Shown piece after piece: positions 56,923-64,000 of a stretch of 64,000 nt of DNA. The stretch spans positions 124,001 to 188,000 of the forward strand of contig NZ_JABASQ010000002.1 of NCBI RefSeq assembly GCF_016107535.1, given 5' to 3'. The stretch is from Psychrobacter cibarius. GTDB taxonomy: Bacteria; Pseudomonadota; Gammaproteobacteria; Pseudomonadales; Moraxellaceae. How positions within the stretch are numbered: the first letter of the stretch is position 1; every line of letters starts with the position of its first letter. The notes under the pieces were generated by a model, which saw nothing but the letters and a program-made list of their open reading frames with translations, had not been told where the DNA came from and made no database searches. A program made the translations under genes and the position numbers.

Positions 56923-59124
56923 ATGACATTATTGAATAATAAACAACCACTTGCCCATGAAGTCGTTGAAGACTCTAATCCGACTGACAATATCGATTTT
57001 CAAACCATTATTAGTCGTCGTTTAAATCGTCGTAGTATCCTAAAGGGTGGCACAGGATTGACGGCGGCGGCTTTTTTTGGGGCGCTACCTTTGGTTGGCT
57101 GTAGCGATGATGATGACAGCAGTCCTATCAACAATACTGATAATAACGCGGCTATCCCTGCACAGGGCGATCTCAAACGTCCTGAGACTTTGAAATTTAC
57201 GGCAGTGGCGCATTCAACTGCCGAAACGATGAGCGTGGCAGCAGGCTATAAAGCCGAGATGATATTACCACTTGGTACGCCGCTGATATCTGGTATCGAT
57301 GATTGGAAAGACAACCGAGAGCAGTCGGCAGAGTCATTCGAATGGCGCATGGGTGATAACCATGATGGCATGTGGTTCTTTGGTAAAAAGGGCGGCGCTT
57401 ATGATGCCAAAGCGGCAGAGAATGGGCTGCTAGTGATGAATCATGAATATGTAAACAGTAATGAGCTGAGTCCGTTTGGCTATCATGTGATCCAAGATAA
57501 CAACGCCGCGCCCATCTTTAAAAATCGTCGACTTGCTAGTGATGTGCGCCGTGAGGTTAATTGCCATGGTGTTGCGGTGGTCGAGATGACCAAACGTACT
57601 GATGGTAAGGGTTATGAGATGGTGGCTGATTCGAAATATAATCGCCGTCTCACGAGTAGTAGTACGGCGCAGTTAACAGGGCCCGTTGCTGGCTCTGATT
57701 TGGTCAAGACTAAGTTTGATCCGACAGGCTTTCAGACGCGCGGCATCAATAATAACTGCGGTGCAGGTTTGTCACCTTGGGGCACCTATCTGACCACCGA
57801 AGAGAACTTTTTAGGGGTATTCGCCCGTGGGCAAGATGCTAGCCAATTAAGTGATGGGCAAAACTATGGTCGCGAGCGCTACGGTGCAACAGAGGATTTC
57901 CCAGGCTGGGAGTATCTGTGGCACACACCTGAAGCCAAAGATGCCAAGATAGCCGATGAATTTTCGCGCTGGGATATGACCGCCGTCGGTACCAGTGCTG
58001 CTGACGATTATCGTAATGGCTTTAATACCTTTGGCTATATCACCGAAATTGACCCGTTTGACCAAAACTCTATGCCGCAAAAACGTACGGCACTGGGACG
58101 TTTTGCCCATGAAAACTGTGCTTATGCGCCCGTTGAACAAGGCAAACCGGTGGTTTTTTATATGGGCGATGATGCTCGCGGCGAATATATTTATAAGTTT
58201 GTCTCCAAAGCCACATGGTCAAATAGTGATATCGGTGGTGGCTTAAAAGCGGGCGATAAGTATTTGAATGATGGGACGCTCTATGTTGCTATCTTTAATG
58301 AAGATGGCAGCGGTGAGTGGAAAGCACTCGTCCATAGTCAAAACGGACTGGATGCTTCCAATACGGTATTGCCTTTTAATGGACAGGATGAGGTGTTGGT
58401 TTTTGCTCGTGCCGCAGCAGATGTGGTCGGCGCCACCAAAATGGATCGACCAGAGTGGGTGTCGGTTAGCCCTATGACTGGTGAGGTGTACGTCACATTG
58501 ACCAATAATAAATACCGCGGCGTACGCGAAGATCAACCTGTGTCAGCCTCTAATCCGCGTAGCTATCAGGCAGGTGAAAAAGCGGCAGGTAATGACAACG
58601 GTCATATCATTCGCTGGGCAGAAGCAGGTGGTGATCATGCGGCCATGAGTTTTGAGTGGGATATTTATCTGTTTGCTACGCCTTATGATCTGGCCGCAGA
58701 AAATTTGTCACAGTTAAATGATAGCAATGATTTGTCTTCTCCCGATGGTTTGTACTTTGATCCACGTGGCGTATTGTGGATTCAGACCGATGATGGCGCT
58801 TATACCGATACCACCAGCTGTATGTTACTGGCGGCGCTGCCGGGTAAAGTCAGTGATGGGACAGCCATAACGACCTCAGCAGGACAACAAACACGAGTTG
58901 GGATGCCTGCTAGTAATGACAATATCAAACGTTTTTTTGTCGGTCCTGAAGGCTGTGAAGTCACAGGTATTACCATGGCTCCTGACTTTAAAACCTTATT
59001 TATCAATATTCAGCATCCGGGTAATACTTGGGGCGCTATTGCTGGAGGCAGTACGCCGCGCTCAGCGACCGTAATGATTACGCGTGAAGATGGCGACGTC
59101 ATACTGGCAGAGTCGTTTGTCTAG
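56923..59124 (+). CDS. phoX: PhoX family alkaline phosphatase, Tat-exported
   Basis: A Ca/Fe-dependent alkaline phosphatase (DUF839) that releases phosphate from organic esters in the periplasm. The 733 residues begin with a twin-arginine signal: RRSILKGGTGLTAAAFFGALPLVGC, with Arg36-Arg37 and the cysteine at 60 in a lipobox-like position. PhoX phrases follow: NHEYVNSNELSPFG, VNCHGVAVVEM, RGINNNCGAGLSPWGTYLTTEENF (in parts), RFAHENCAYAP, YMGDDARGEYIYKFV, SSPDGLYFDPRGVLWIQTDDG and FFVGPEGCEVTGIT. A Pho box precedes it and a terminator follows. Confidence 0.93.
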   Translation: MTLLNNKQPLAHEVVEDSNPTDNIDFQTIISRRLNRRSILKGGTGLTAAAFFGALPLVGCSDDDDSSPINNTDNNAAIPAQGDLKRPETLKFTAVAHSTAETMSVAAGYKAEMILPLGTPLISGIDDWKDNREQSAESFEWRMGDNHDGMWFFGKKGGAYDAKAAENGLLVMNHEYVNSNELSPFGYHVIQDNNAAPIFKNRRLASDVRREVNCHGVAVVEMTKRTDGKGYEMVADSKYNRRLTSSSTAQLTGPVAGSDLVKTKFDPTGFQTRGINNNCGAGLSPWGTYLTTEENFLGVFARGQDASQLSDGQNYGRERYGATEDFPGWEYLWHTPEAKDAKIADEFSRWDMTAVGTSAADDYRNGFNTFGYITEIDPFDQNSMPQKRTALGRFAHENCAYAPVEQGKPVVFYMGDDARGEYIYKFVSKATWSNSDIGGGLKAGDKYLNDGTLYVAIFNEDGSGEWKALVHSQNGLDASNTVLPFNGQDEVLVFARAAADVVGATKMDRPEWVSVSPMTGEVYVTLTNNKYRGVREDQPVSASNPRSYQAGEKAAGNDNGHIIRWAEAGGDHAAMSFEWDIYLFATPYDLAAENLSQLNDSNDLSSPDGLYFDPRGVLWIQTDDGAYTDTTSCMLLAALPGKVSDGTAITTSAGQQTRVGMPASNDNIKRFFVGPEGCEVTGITMAPDFKTLFINIQHPGNTWGAIAGGSTPRSATVMITREDGDVILAESFV

Positions 59125-59162
59125 TTAGACATTTGCATGAGTAATGATGTGTCTTTCTCAAC

Positions 59163-59194
59163 AAAAAAATCCCAAGTCATGGCTTGGGATTTTG
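59163..59194 (+). terminator. Terminator of phoX
   Basis: Stem AAAATCCCAAG / CTTGGGATTTT, six-base loop. It shares its stem core with the terminator at 56724. Confidence 0.85.
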
Positions 59195-59352
59195 TATTTT
59201 GGAGGATAGTTATTAATATGCAAGCATTGGTATTAAAGGATAGCGCCTTTCTTTGACAATAAAGATACTTGATAGTTAAATCATTCTCTTCTGTTTATGA
59301 CAATTACAGGATAGTATGGAAAATCCTTTCAACTGCTTGATATGTTAACACT

Positions 59353-60822
59353 ATGACCAGTCCAAAACCTTTAGAAATCATTCATGATTTATTTGCCACC
59401 ACTCGGCGTCCAACTGCTATTGAGTCGGATACTGGTGAAGGTTTTCAGGGCGATGTCTATGAAGAGTTGGCGAAACTCGAATATATCTATGTCGATGAGC
59501 TGAGCGCCGAGACGGTAGATAACAGCTATAGTAAACCGCATCAGCCCATTACTTTGGTTGATTTTTTTGAAGGATTGGCTCAGTTGGCAACGATGGGCGT
59601 GGTGGAAGTCACTGATATTGTAGAGGCTATCCATCGTGAGATTCTGCTGCGTCCTTTAGGGCGGTTTAATAAAGGCAATATTGAGCACTGGCAGCGCGGT
59701 ATCACGGGGCGGATTTATGGCACGGTGCGTTATACGATGCAATTGGTGGGCAATAATCTTGCCTCAGGGCTGCGTCTTTATAACACTGTTTCTAAACCCA
59801 AAAAAATACAACCTTTACCCAAAAACTTACGTCGCTTGGTCAATATTCTAAATGGCGTCATGGGCGATCATCTTATCACTCATCACAATCCATTGGCAGT
59901 ATCGATGGTGCTATACGATGAATACAATCGTGTACAAAGTGGCGCGCTGTCAGGGCGTGTTATTATCTTATGCCATGGGCTTTGTATGAGTCACTTGAGC
60001 TGGCAGGTATCTGGAGAAGGCAATTTGGGTGAAGCGTTGGTCAAGCACTTGCCAAAAGCGACGGTTCTGTATTTAAACTATAATACGGGTCGGCGTATTT
60101 CTAGCAACGGACGCAGCTTTGCAAAAGTCTTGCAAGATTTGGTTGAGAATAATCCAGACGTCACTCAGATAGATTTAATCGGTCATAGTATGGGTGGCTT
60201 GTTGAGCCGTAGTGCGTTGTTTTACGGTAAAGAGCAAGGCTTTAGCTGGGTCAAACGCGTGGGCAATCTTGTCACCTTAGGCTCACCGCATCATGGCGCA
60301 AGCTTGGAGCAGATTGGACATTTTGTTCAAGATAAAATTGCTAAGCTGCCTTTTGCAGGATCATTGGCTAAATTGGGCGACCTGCGTAGCGCTGGTATTA
60401 TAGATTTACGTTACGGCAGTATTCGCGATGCTGATTGGAAGTCTACCGAAGGGCGCAGCGTGCTGCCAGCAGAGTTTCGTCATCCCACGCGTTTGCCCCT
60501 GCATGTGAATACCTATTTAGTGGCGGCAGCTTTGATTGAAACTCATTATGACTCTAAGACCACAAGTTTGCTTGGGGACGGGTTGGTCTCAGTAGAGTCA
60601 GCGCTCGGCGAATATACCGAAGAGCATACGCTAGCAGTACCAGAGGGACATAAGGCGATTTTTTATGGGGTCAATCACATGAATTTAATCTACAGCGATA
60701 GAGTACATGAGCAAGTTATTGCTTGGCTGTTGGACAATAGGCTAGGCGATGCCCATGATGCAAAGTATGGGCTTGATAGTCGTATCTATTCTTATCCAGA
60801 AGTGGATGAAGTGGCCAATTAA
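59353..60822 (+). CDS. Alpha/beta hydrolase (PGAP1/lipase-like esterase)
   Basis: A 489-residue cytoplasmic-looking protein without a signal peptide. The N-terminal 190 residues are a non-catalytic helical region. The hydrolase fold starts with RVIILCHGLCMSHLSW (oxyanion region), then the nucleophile elbow IDLIGHSMGGLLSRSAL with Ser279, the phrase VTLGSPHHGASLEQ typical of lipase/PGAP1-type enzymes, an Asp in LGDGLVSVESAL (near 408) and the likely catalytic His in GVNHMNLIYSD (near 441). Substrate is unknown; lipid or polyester hydrolysis is possible. A full copy of a small inverted-repeat element begins 12 bases after its stop. Confidence 0.82.
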   Translation: MTSPKPLEIIHDLFATTRRPTAIESDTGEGFQGDVYEELAKLEYIYVDELSAETVDNSYSKPHQPITLVDFFEGLAQLATMGVVEVTDIVEAIHREILLRPLGRFNKGNIEHWQRGITGRIYGTVRYTMQLVGNNLASGLRLYNTVSKPKKIQPLPKNLRRLVNILNGVMGDHLITHHNPLAVSMVLYDEYNRVQSGALSGRVIILCHGLCMSHLSWQVSGEGNLGEALVKHLPKATVLYLNYNTGRRISSNGRSFAKVLQDLVENNPDVTQIDLIGHSMGGLLSRSALFYGKEQGFSWVKRVGNLVTLGSPHHGASLEQIGHFVQDKIAKLPFAGSLAKLGDLRSAGIIDLRYGSIRDADWKSTEGRSVLPAEFRHPTRLPLHVNTYLVAAALIETHYDSKTTSLLGDGLVSVESALGEYTEEHTLAVPEGHKAIFYGVNHMNLIYSDRVHEQVIAWLLDNRLGDAHDAKYGLDSRIYSYPEVDEVAN

Positions 60823-60834
60823 GCGTGCTCGAAA

Positions 60835-61010
60835 CTAGGGCGTGTCCTCAATTCACTCGATAGTCATCTAAATGGGTTAAAAATAGCTAAATCTTGCCAA
60901 ACATCGTCAAATAGCTTGTTAATATCTCGATATTATCTACGCTATTTTTCTTGTTTGACGGCAATTTATCTCATTTTTATCGCCATTTTTGAAATGAAGA
61001 CACGCCCTAG
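60835..61010. mobile_element. MITE-like 176-bp inverted-repeat element (full copy)
   Basis: Left end CTAGGGCGTGTCCTCAATTC and right end GAAATGAAGACACGCCCTAG are imperfect inverted repeats (about 19 of 21 positions). The interior is AT-rich and non-coding. CTAG lies at both extremities and could be part of the repeat or a target duplication. Related pieces occur at 55791-55890, 33498-33544 and 32741-32758. No transposase is present. A non-autonomous element mobilised by an insertion sequence elsewhere in the genome is inferred; the IS family is not determined. Confidence 0.75.
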
Positions 61011-61046
61011 TTATATCGTTAGTCATAAACTTCAAGCCATGACGTT

Positions 61047-61080
61047 AAAAACCCCCAAGCGTCACACTTGAGGGTTTTCT
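61047..61080 (-). terminator. Terminator of hslO
   Basis: Stem AAAACCCCCAAG / CTTGAGGGTTTT with one mismatch and a T run on the minus strand. It lies 30 bases past the hslO stop. Confidence 0.75.
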
Positions 61081-61109
61081 ATTACTAAGCGAGCTTCACT
61101 AAATCCTAA

Positions 61110-62090
61110 TTACTCAGAAAATATCGTGGTCACATCGTCTTTATTAAATTTATACATCTCGCCACAAAATCCGCAATCCATCTCAAAGTTACCGCCTTGC
61201 TCATCAATGATGTCTAAGACTTCTGCTTCACCGATTTGCTCAATGGCCATCTCACATTTCTCACGTGAGCAGGTGCAACCAAATGATAATGCAACAGGAT
61301 CGGGCGCGACGACATTTTCTTCATGATACAAGCGATAAAGGATTTCGTTGGCATCAAGCGTGGTCAACTCTTCAGCTTTCACTGTCCGTGTCAAAACGCT
61401 CAGACGCGTCCACAAGTCATCGTCGATACCCGCATCTTGGTTTTGCTCGACTTCATAGGTTTCTTCAGCAGTACGAGGAAGCATCTGTACCAACATTCCA
61501 CCCGCTTGCAGACCATCAGACGCCAAATTAATCAAGGTTGGAATCTGCGCCGATTGCTTTTGGTAGTGCGCTAAGCAGTCTGCCAAATTGTCATGGCTGC
61601 GCTCGACGATGCCTTGATAGGCTTCGCCGCCTTCAGGCTGAATGTTAATAAACAACACGCCTTGACCCATCGCACCCAATTCAGCAAATGCCTCTTTGGC
61701 ATGAGTCATATTTTCCCAAGCCTGTACTTGCTCATCAGTCTCACCCTTCCAGCTAGCAAGGGCACGGATGATACCGTCTTGATTGCATTCTGCCATTGCC
61801 CAGTTTAGCAAGCTATCGCTGTCTGATGATTGCAATTGAATGGACAGATGACCATTGATTTTGACTGTGCCGATAAGCAAACTCGCTGCTGTCAGCATCT
61901 CACCCAATAAGCGCTTGATCGCTTCAGGATAAGGCTTTTGGGCTATCGTACTGGCATAGCTGCGTGATAGGCGCACCACATCACCGCGCACCGGCGAATC
62001 TTCAATAAAGAAACGTTGACGTACGTCATTGTCACTATGGTTGCCAGTGTTCTGGCTGTCCGTATTAGGGACTTGAGTATCTTGTGTCAT
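61110..62090 (-). CDS. hslO: Redox-regulated chaperone Hsp33
   Basis: An oxidation-activated holdase. The 326 residues have an N-terminal core (DVVRLSRSYASTIAQKPYPEAIKRLLGEMLTAASLL in parts; LLIGTVKINGHLSIQLQ) and the C-terminal redox switch. The four zinc-binding cysteines are present as CTC in SFGCTCSREKC and CGFC in DCGFCGEMYKF, i.e. the CxC and CxxC motifs. It is slightly longer than E. coli Hsp33 (292), owing to a polar N-terminal extension and a linker (about 205-220). Monocistronic. The 324 bases upstream, to the gltI start, show no gene. Confidence 0.95.
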   Translation of the reverse strand: MTQDTQVPNTDSQNTGNHSDNDVRQRFFIEDSPVRGDVVRLSRSYASTIAQKPYPEAIKRLLGEMLTAASLLIGTVKINGHLSIQLQSSDSDSLLNWAMAECNQDGIIRALASWKGETDEQVQAWENMTHAKEAFAELGAMGQGVLFINIQPEGGEAYQGIVERSHDNLADCLAHYQKQSAQIPTLINLASDGLQAGGMLVQMLPRTAEETYEVEQNQDAGIDDDLWTRLSVLTRTVKAEELTTLDANEILYRLYHEENVVAPDPVALSFGCTCSREKCEMAIEQIGEAEVLDIIDEQGGNFEMDCGFCGEMYKFNKDDVTTIFSE

Positions 62091-62414
62091 AGGTCATTTA
62101 TAGTATTAAGAAGTTGTTAGCTTTATGGGGATTCATCGTGATTTATCAATTGCCCGTTAGATATTGTTTTAAAGATTAAAGGTGTTTATTGGATAGTTAT
62201 TGTGATACTAAACCCGATATCCTTAAAAAAAAAGCCTCATTAAAAATTTTTTACCCACACCCGCTATTTTGTTGTACAGTAACATTAAGTTGCATTGTGA
62301 TAAATAACAGCAACAACAACCGCATGGATGCGTGGCAATAAGGTCAATGAATAAGACCTGTGTCGTCCAAGCACTCATTCAATCTTGTGATAATGTGATA
62401 AAAGGATGTATCTC

Positions 62415-63401
62415 ATGAGCTATCTATCTTCTAGGTCTTTCTCTAAACCTTTAACTCTCGCTGCTTTTATGGCACTAGGTCTTGCAGGGTGTAATAACAG
62501 TAGCCAAACCAGCACTGATGCGCCAGCAGATGATGCAACAGCGACAGAAACCACTACCAACGGTACTCTACAAAAAATTAAAGACTCGGGTACTATCGTG
62601 GTCGGTCACCGTGACTCTTCTATTCCATTTTCTTATATCGCTGACGACCCAAATCAGCCGATTGGTTATGCGCACGATTTGGAGATGAAAGTCGTCGAAG
62701 CGGTTAAGCAAAAGCTAAACATGCCAGACCTCAACGTCCGTTATAACCTTATCACCTCACAAACCCGTATTCCCTTGGTACAAAACGGCACGGTCGACTT
62801 TGAATGTGGTTCGACCACCAACAACGAAGAGCGTCAAAAACAAGTGGCATTCTCCAACGGTTTCTTTGAAATCGGTACGCGTCTATTGACCAAAAAAGAC
62901 TCAGGTATTCAAGATTTCGAAGACCTAAAAGGTAAGACCTTAGTCACCACCGCAGGCACAACTTCAGAGCGTTATATTCGTCAGTATAATGATGACAACA
63001 AAATGGACATGAATATCATCTCAGCAAAAGACCACGGCGAAGGCTTCCTTATGCTAGAAAATGGTCGCGCGGATGCCTTTATGATGGATGATGTACTACT
63101 TGCTGGCGAAAAAGCCAAAGCAAAAAATCCTGATGAATGGGTCATCGTCGGCACGCCGCAATCGTTTGAGATTTATGGTTGCATGATGCGTAAGGATGAT
63201 CCTGAGTTCAAAGCAGTGGTCGATGAAGCGTTAGCGAATGTCTTTAAATCAGGGGAAATCAACAGCATTTATGACAAGTGGTTCTTAAACCCAATCCCAC
63301 CAAAGAACGTCAATCTAAACTTTGAGATGTCTGACAACTTAAAAGCCTTGATTGCCAGCCCTCATGACAGCGCTCAGCCGAAAGTTGCGACGGCACAGTA
63401 A
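62415..63401 (+). CDS. gltI: Glutamate/aspartate ABC transporter binding protein GltI
   Basis: About 328 residues: a lipoprotein-type signal ending LGLAGC (about residue 25), a Thr/Ala-rich linker, then the GltI-type binding domain: LQKIKDSGTIVVGHRDSSIPFSYI, GYAHDLEMKVVEAVKQKL, RIPLVQNGTVDFECGSTTNNEERQ, DLKGKTLVTTAGTTSERYIR and GRADAFMMDDVLLAG. The CGSTTNN loop is specific for the dicarboxylic amino acid branch. An in-frame ATG at 62406 overlaps the AAAGGA ribosome-binding site, so the ATG at 62415 is the start. gltJ begins 96 bases after the stop. Confidence 0.93.
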   Translation: MSYLSSRSFSKPLTLAAFMALGLAGCNNSSQTSTDAPADDATATETTTNGTLQKIKDSGTIVVGHRDSSIPFSYIADDPNQPIGYAHDLEMKVVEAVKQKLNMPDLNVRYNLITSQTRIPLVQNGTVDFECGSTTNNEERQKQVAFSNGFFEIGTRLLTKKDSGIQDFEDLKGKTLVTTAGTTSERYIRQYNDDNKMDMNIISAKDHGEGFLMLENGRADAFMMDDVLLAGEKAKAKNPDEWVIVGTPQSFEIYGCMMRKDDPEFKAVVDEALANVFKSGEINSIYDKWFLNPIPPKNVNLNFEMSDNLKALIASPHDSAQPKVATAQ

Positions 63402-63497
63402 TTATTGTCCTGCAACATAGCTTGCTTACATGTTCAGACTGATGTTGATGTCAATCTGAACACGTAGGATTTTCAGTCGCTGCTCGGAGAGACAACC

Positions 63498-64000
63498 ATG
63501 AATTATAGCTGGAACTGGGGTGTGCTCTTTGAGCAGACTGGTATCGGTAATGAGCTTTATATCCATTGGATGATTACTGGTCTTGGCTGGCTACTATTGA
63601 TTGGTAGTATCGCATGGGCCATTGCTATGGTCGTAGGTACTATCTTTGGCATCATGCGTACTTTGCCTAATAAGACCGCTCGTGCCATTGGCACCGCTTA
63701 TGTGACATTTTTTCGTAATATTCCACTGCTTGTCCAATTGTTCTTTTGGTTTTATATTGCACCTGGCTGGCTCACGCCCACGATACAAGAGTGGTGGTAT
63801 AAAGATTTATCGCCTAACACTTCAGCCATGCTCTCAGCAAGTATCGGTCTTGGCTTATTTACCGCCGCTCGTATCGTTGAACAGGTGCGTACAGGTATTG
63901 AGTCGTTGCCCGAAGGTCAGATCAATGCTGCTTATGCACTAGGCTTTAGTATTCCACAAGTTTACAAAGAAGTACTGCTACCGCAGGCTTTTCGTATTAT
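63498..64000 (+). CDS. gltJ: Glutamate/aspartate ABC transporter permease GltJ, 3'-truncated by window edge
   Basis: The frame from the ATG at 63498 runs open to the last base (167 codons visible). The protein starts MNYSWNWGVLFEQTGIGN and continues WMITGLGWLLLIGSIAWAI, GTIFGIMRTLPNK, YVTFFRNIPLLVQLFFWFY, LFTAARIVEQVRTGIESLPEGQ and AAYALGFSIPQVYKEVLLPQAF, collinear with E. coli GltJ including the EAA loop. The ribosome-binding site GGAGAGA lies just upstream. It is the first permease of the importer served by GltI; gltK and gltL are expected beyond the window. Confidence 0.93.
   Translation, partial: MNYSWNWGVLFEQTGIGNELYIHWMITGLGWLLLIGSIAWAIAMVVGTIFGIMRTLPNKTARAIGTAYVTFFRNIPLLVQLFFWFYIAPGWLTPTIQEWWYKDLSPNTSAMLSASIGLGLFTAARIVEQVRTGIESLPEGQINAAYALGFSIPQVYKEVLLPQAFRI

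Noticed and set aside
1..64000. CRISPR arrays, tRNA or rRNA genes, prophage or complete IS
   Set aside because: No regularly spaced direct repeats, no tRNA-like cloverleaf sequence, no ribosomal RNA segments and no transposase or integrase frames were seen.

Overview
This 64 kb window looks like ordinary chromosome of a gammaproteobacterium of the Moraxellaceae, most probably Psychrobacter. That is inferred from gene content and order: fur/bamE divergent, pilT-pilU next to yggS, paired dimeric and monomeric isocitrate dehydrogenases, a moderately AT-rich base composition and AT-rich intergenic DNA. I saw no rRNA, tRNA, CRISPR array, phage or complete insertion sequence.

Layout. 1-12.5 kb: end of a diheme cytochrome c, an NSS-like membrane protein, rnfH, bamE and fur, the type IV pilus retraction ATPases pilT/pilU, yggS, a CBS/CorC membrane protein, nadE and an AI-2E family protein. 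12.5-25.4 kb: pdxB, epmA, a Rossmann oxidoreductase, yaiI-purK, purE, a phosphoesterase, a rhomboid protease, two tandem paralogues of which only one keeps an OmpA domain, and nagZ. 26-35 kb: the periplasmic protease prc, an SlyD-type isomerase, an M61 peptidase, a duplicated DUF305 lipoprotein, rluE and icd. 35.5-49.5 kb: monomeric NADP-isocitrate dehydrogenase, a COG3146-type acyltransferase, ubiC, glyA, a WG-repeat protein, a DUF2164 protein, gltS, a barstar / cold-shock-RNase pair, proA and a small acidic lipoprotein. 49.9-55.8 kb: a polar amino acid ABC importer with one ATPase, three tandem binding lipoproteins and two permeases. 56-64 kb: a FAH-family hydrolase, a Tat-exported PhoX phosphatase behind a clear multi-unit Pho box, an alpha/beta hydrolase, hslO and the start of a gltI-gltJ glutamate/aspartate importer that runs off the end.

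Functional themes are cell-envelope maintenance (bamE, prc, nagZ, OmpA-like proteins), glutamate and basic amino acid uptake (gltS, gltIJ and the six-gene importer), cofactor and purine synthesis (nadE, pdxB, purE, purK, ubiC, glyA), iron and phosphate regulation (fur with its own palindrome; Pho box before phoX), and the TCA isocitrate step carried by two unrelated enzymes.

The most unusual items are: (1) a putative toxin-immunity pair in which a cytoplasmic cold-shock domain is joined through one membrane helix to a barnase/RNase-Sa type ribonuclease, next to a barstar gene; (2) a WG-repeat gene bracketed by direct repeats of the glyA 3' end, the distal copy still encoding the last glyA codons; (3) a family of small inverted-repeat elements (one full 176-bp copy and three partial copies); and (4) the OmpA-like paralogue pair. 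All functional statements are read from sequence motifs without database searches.
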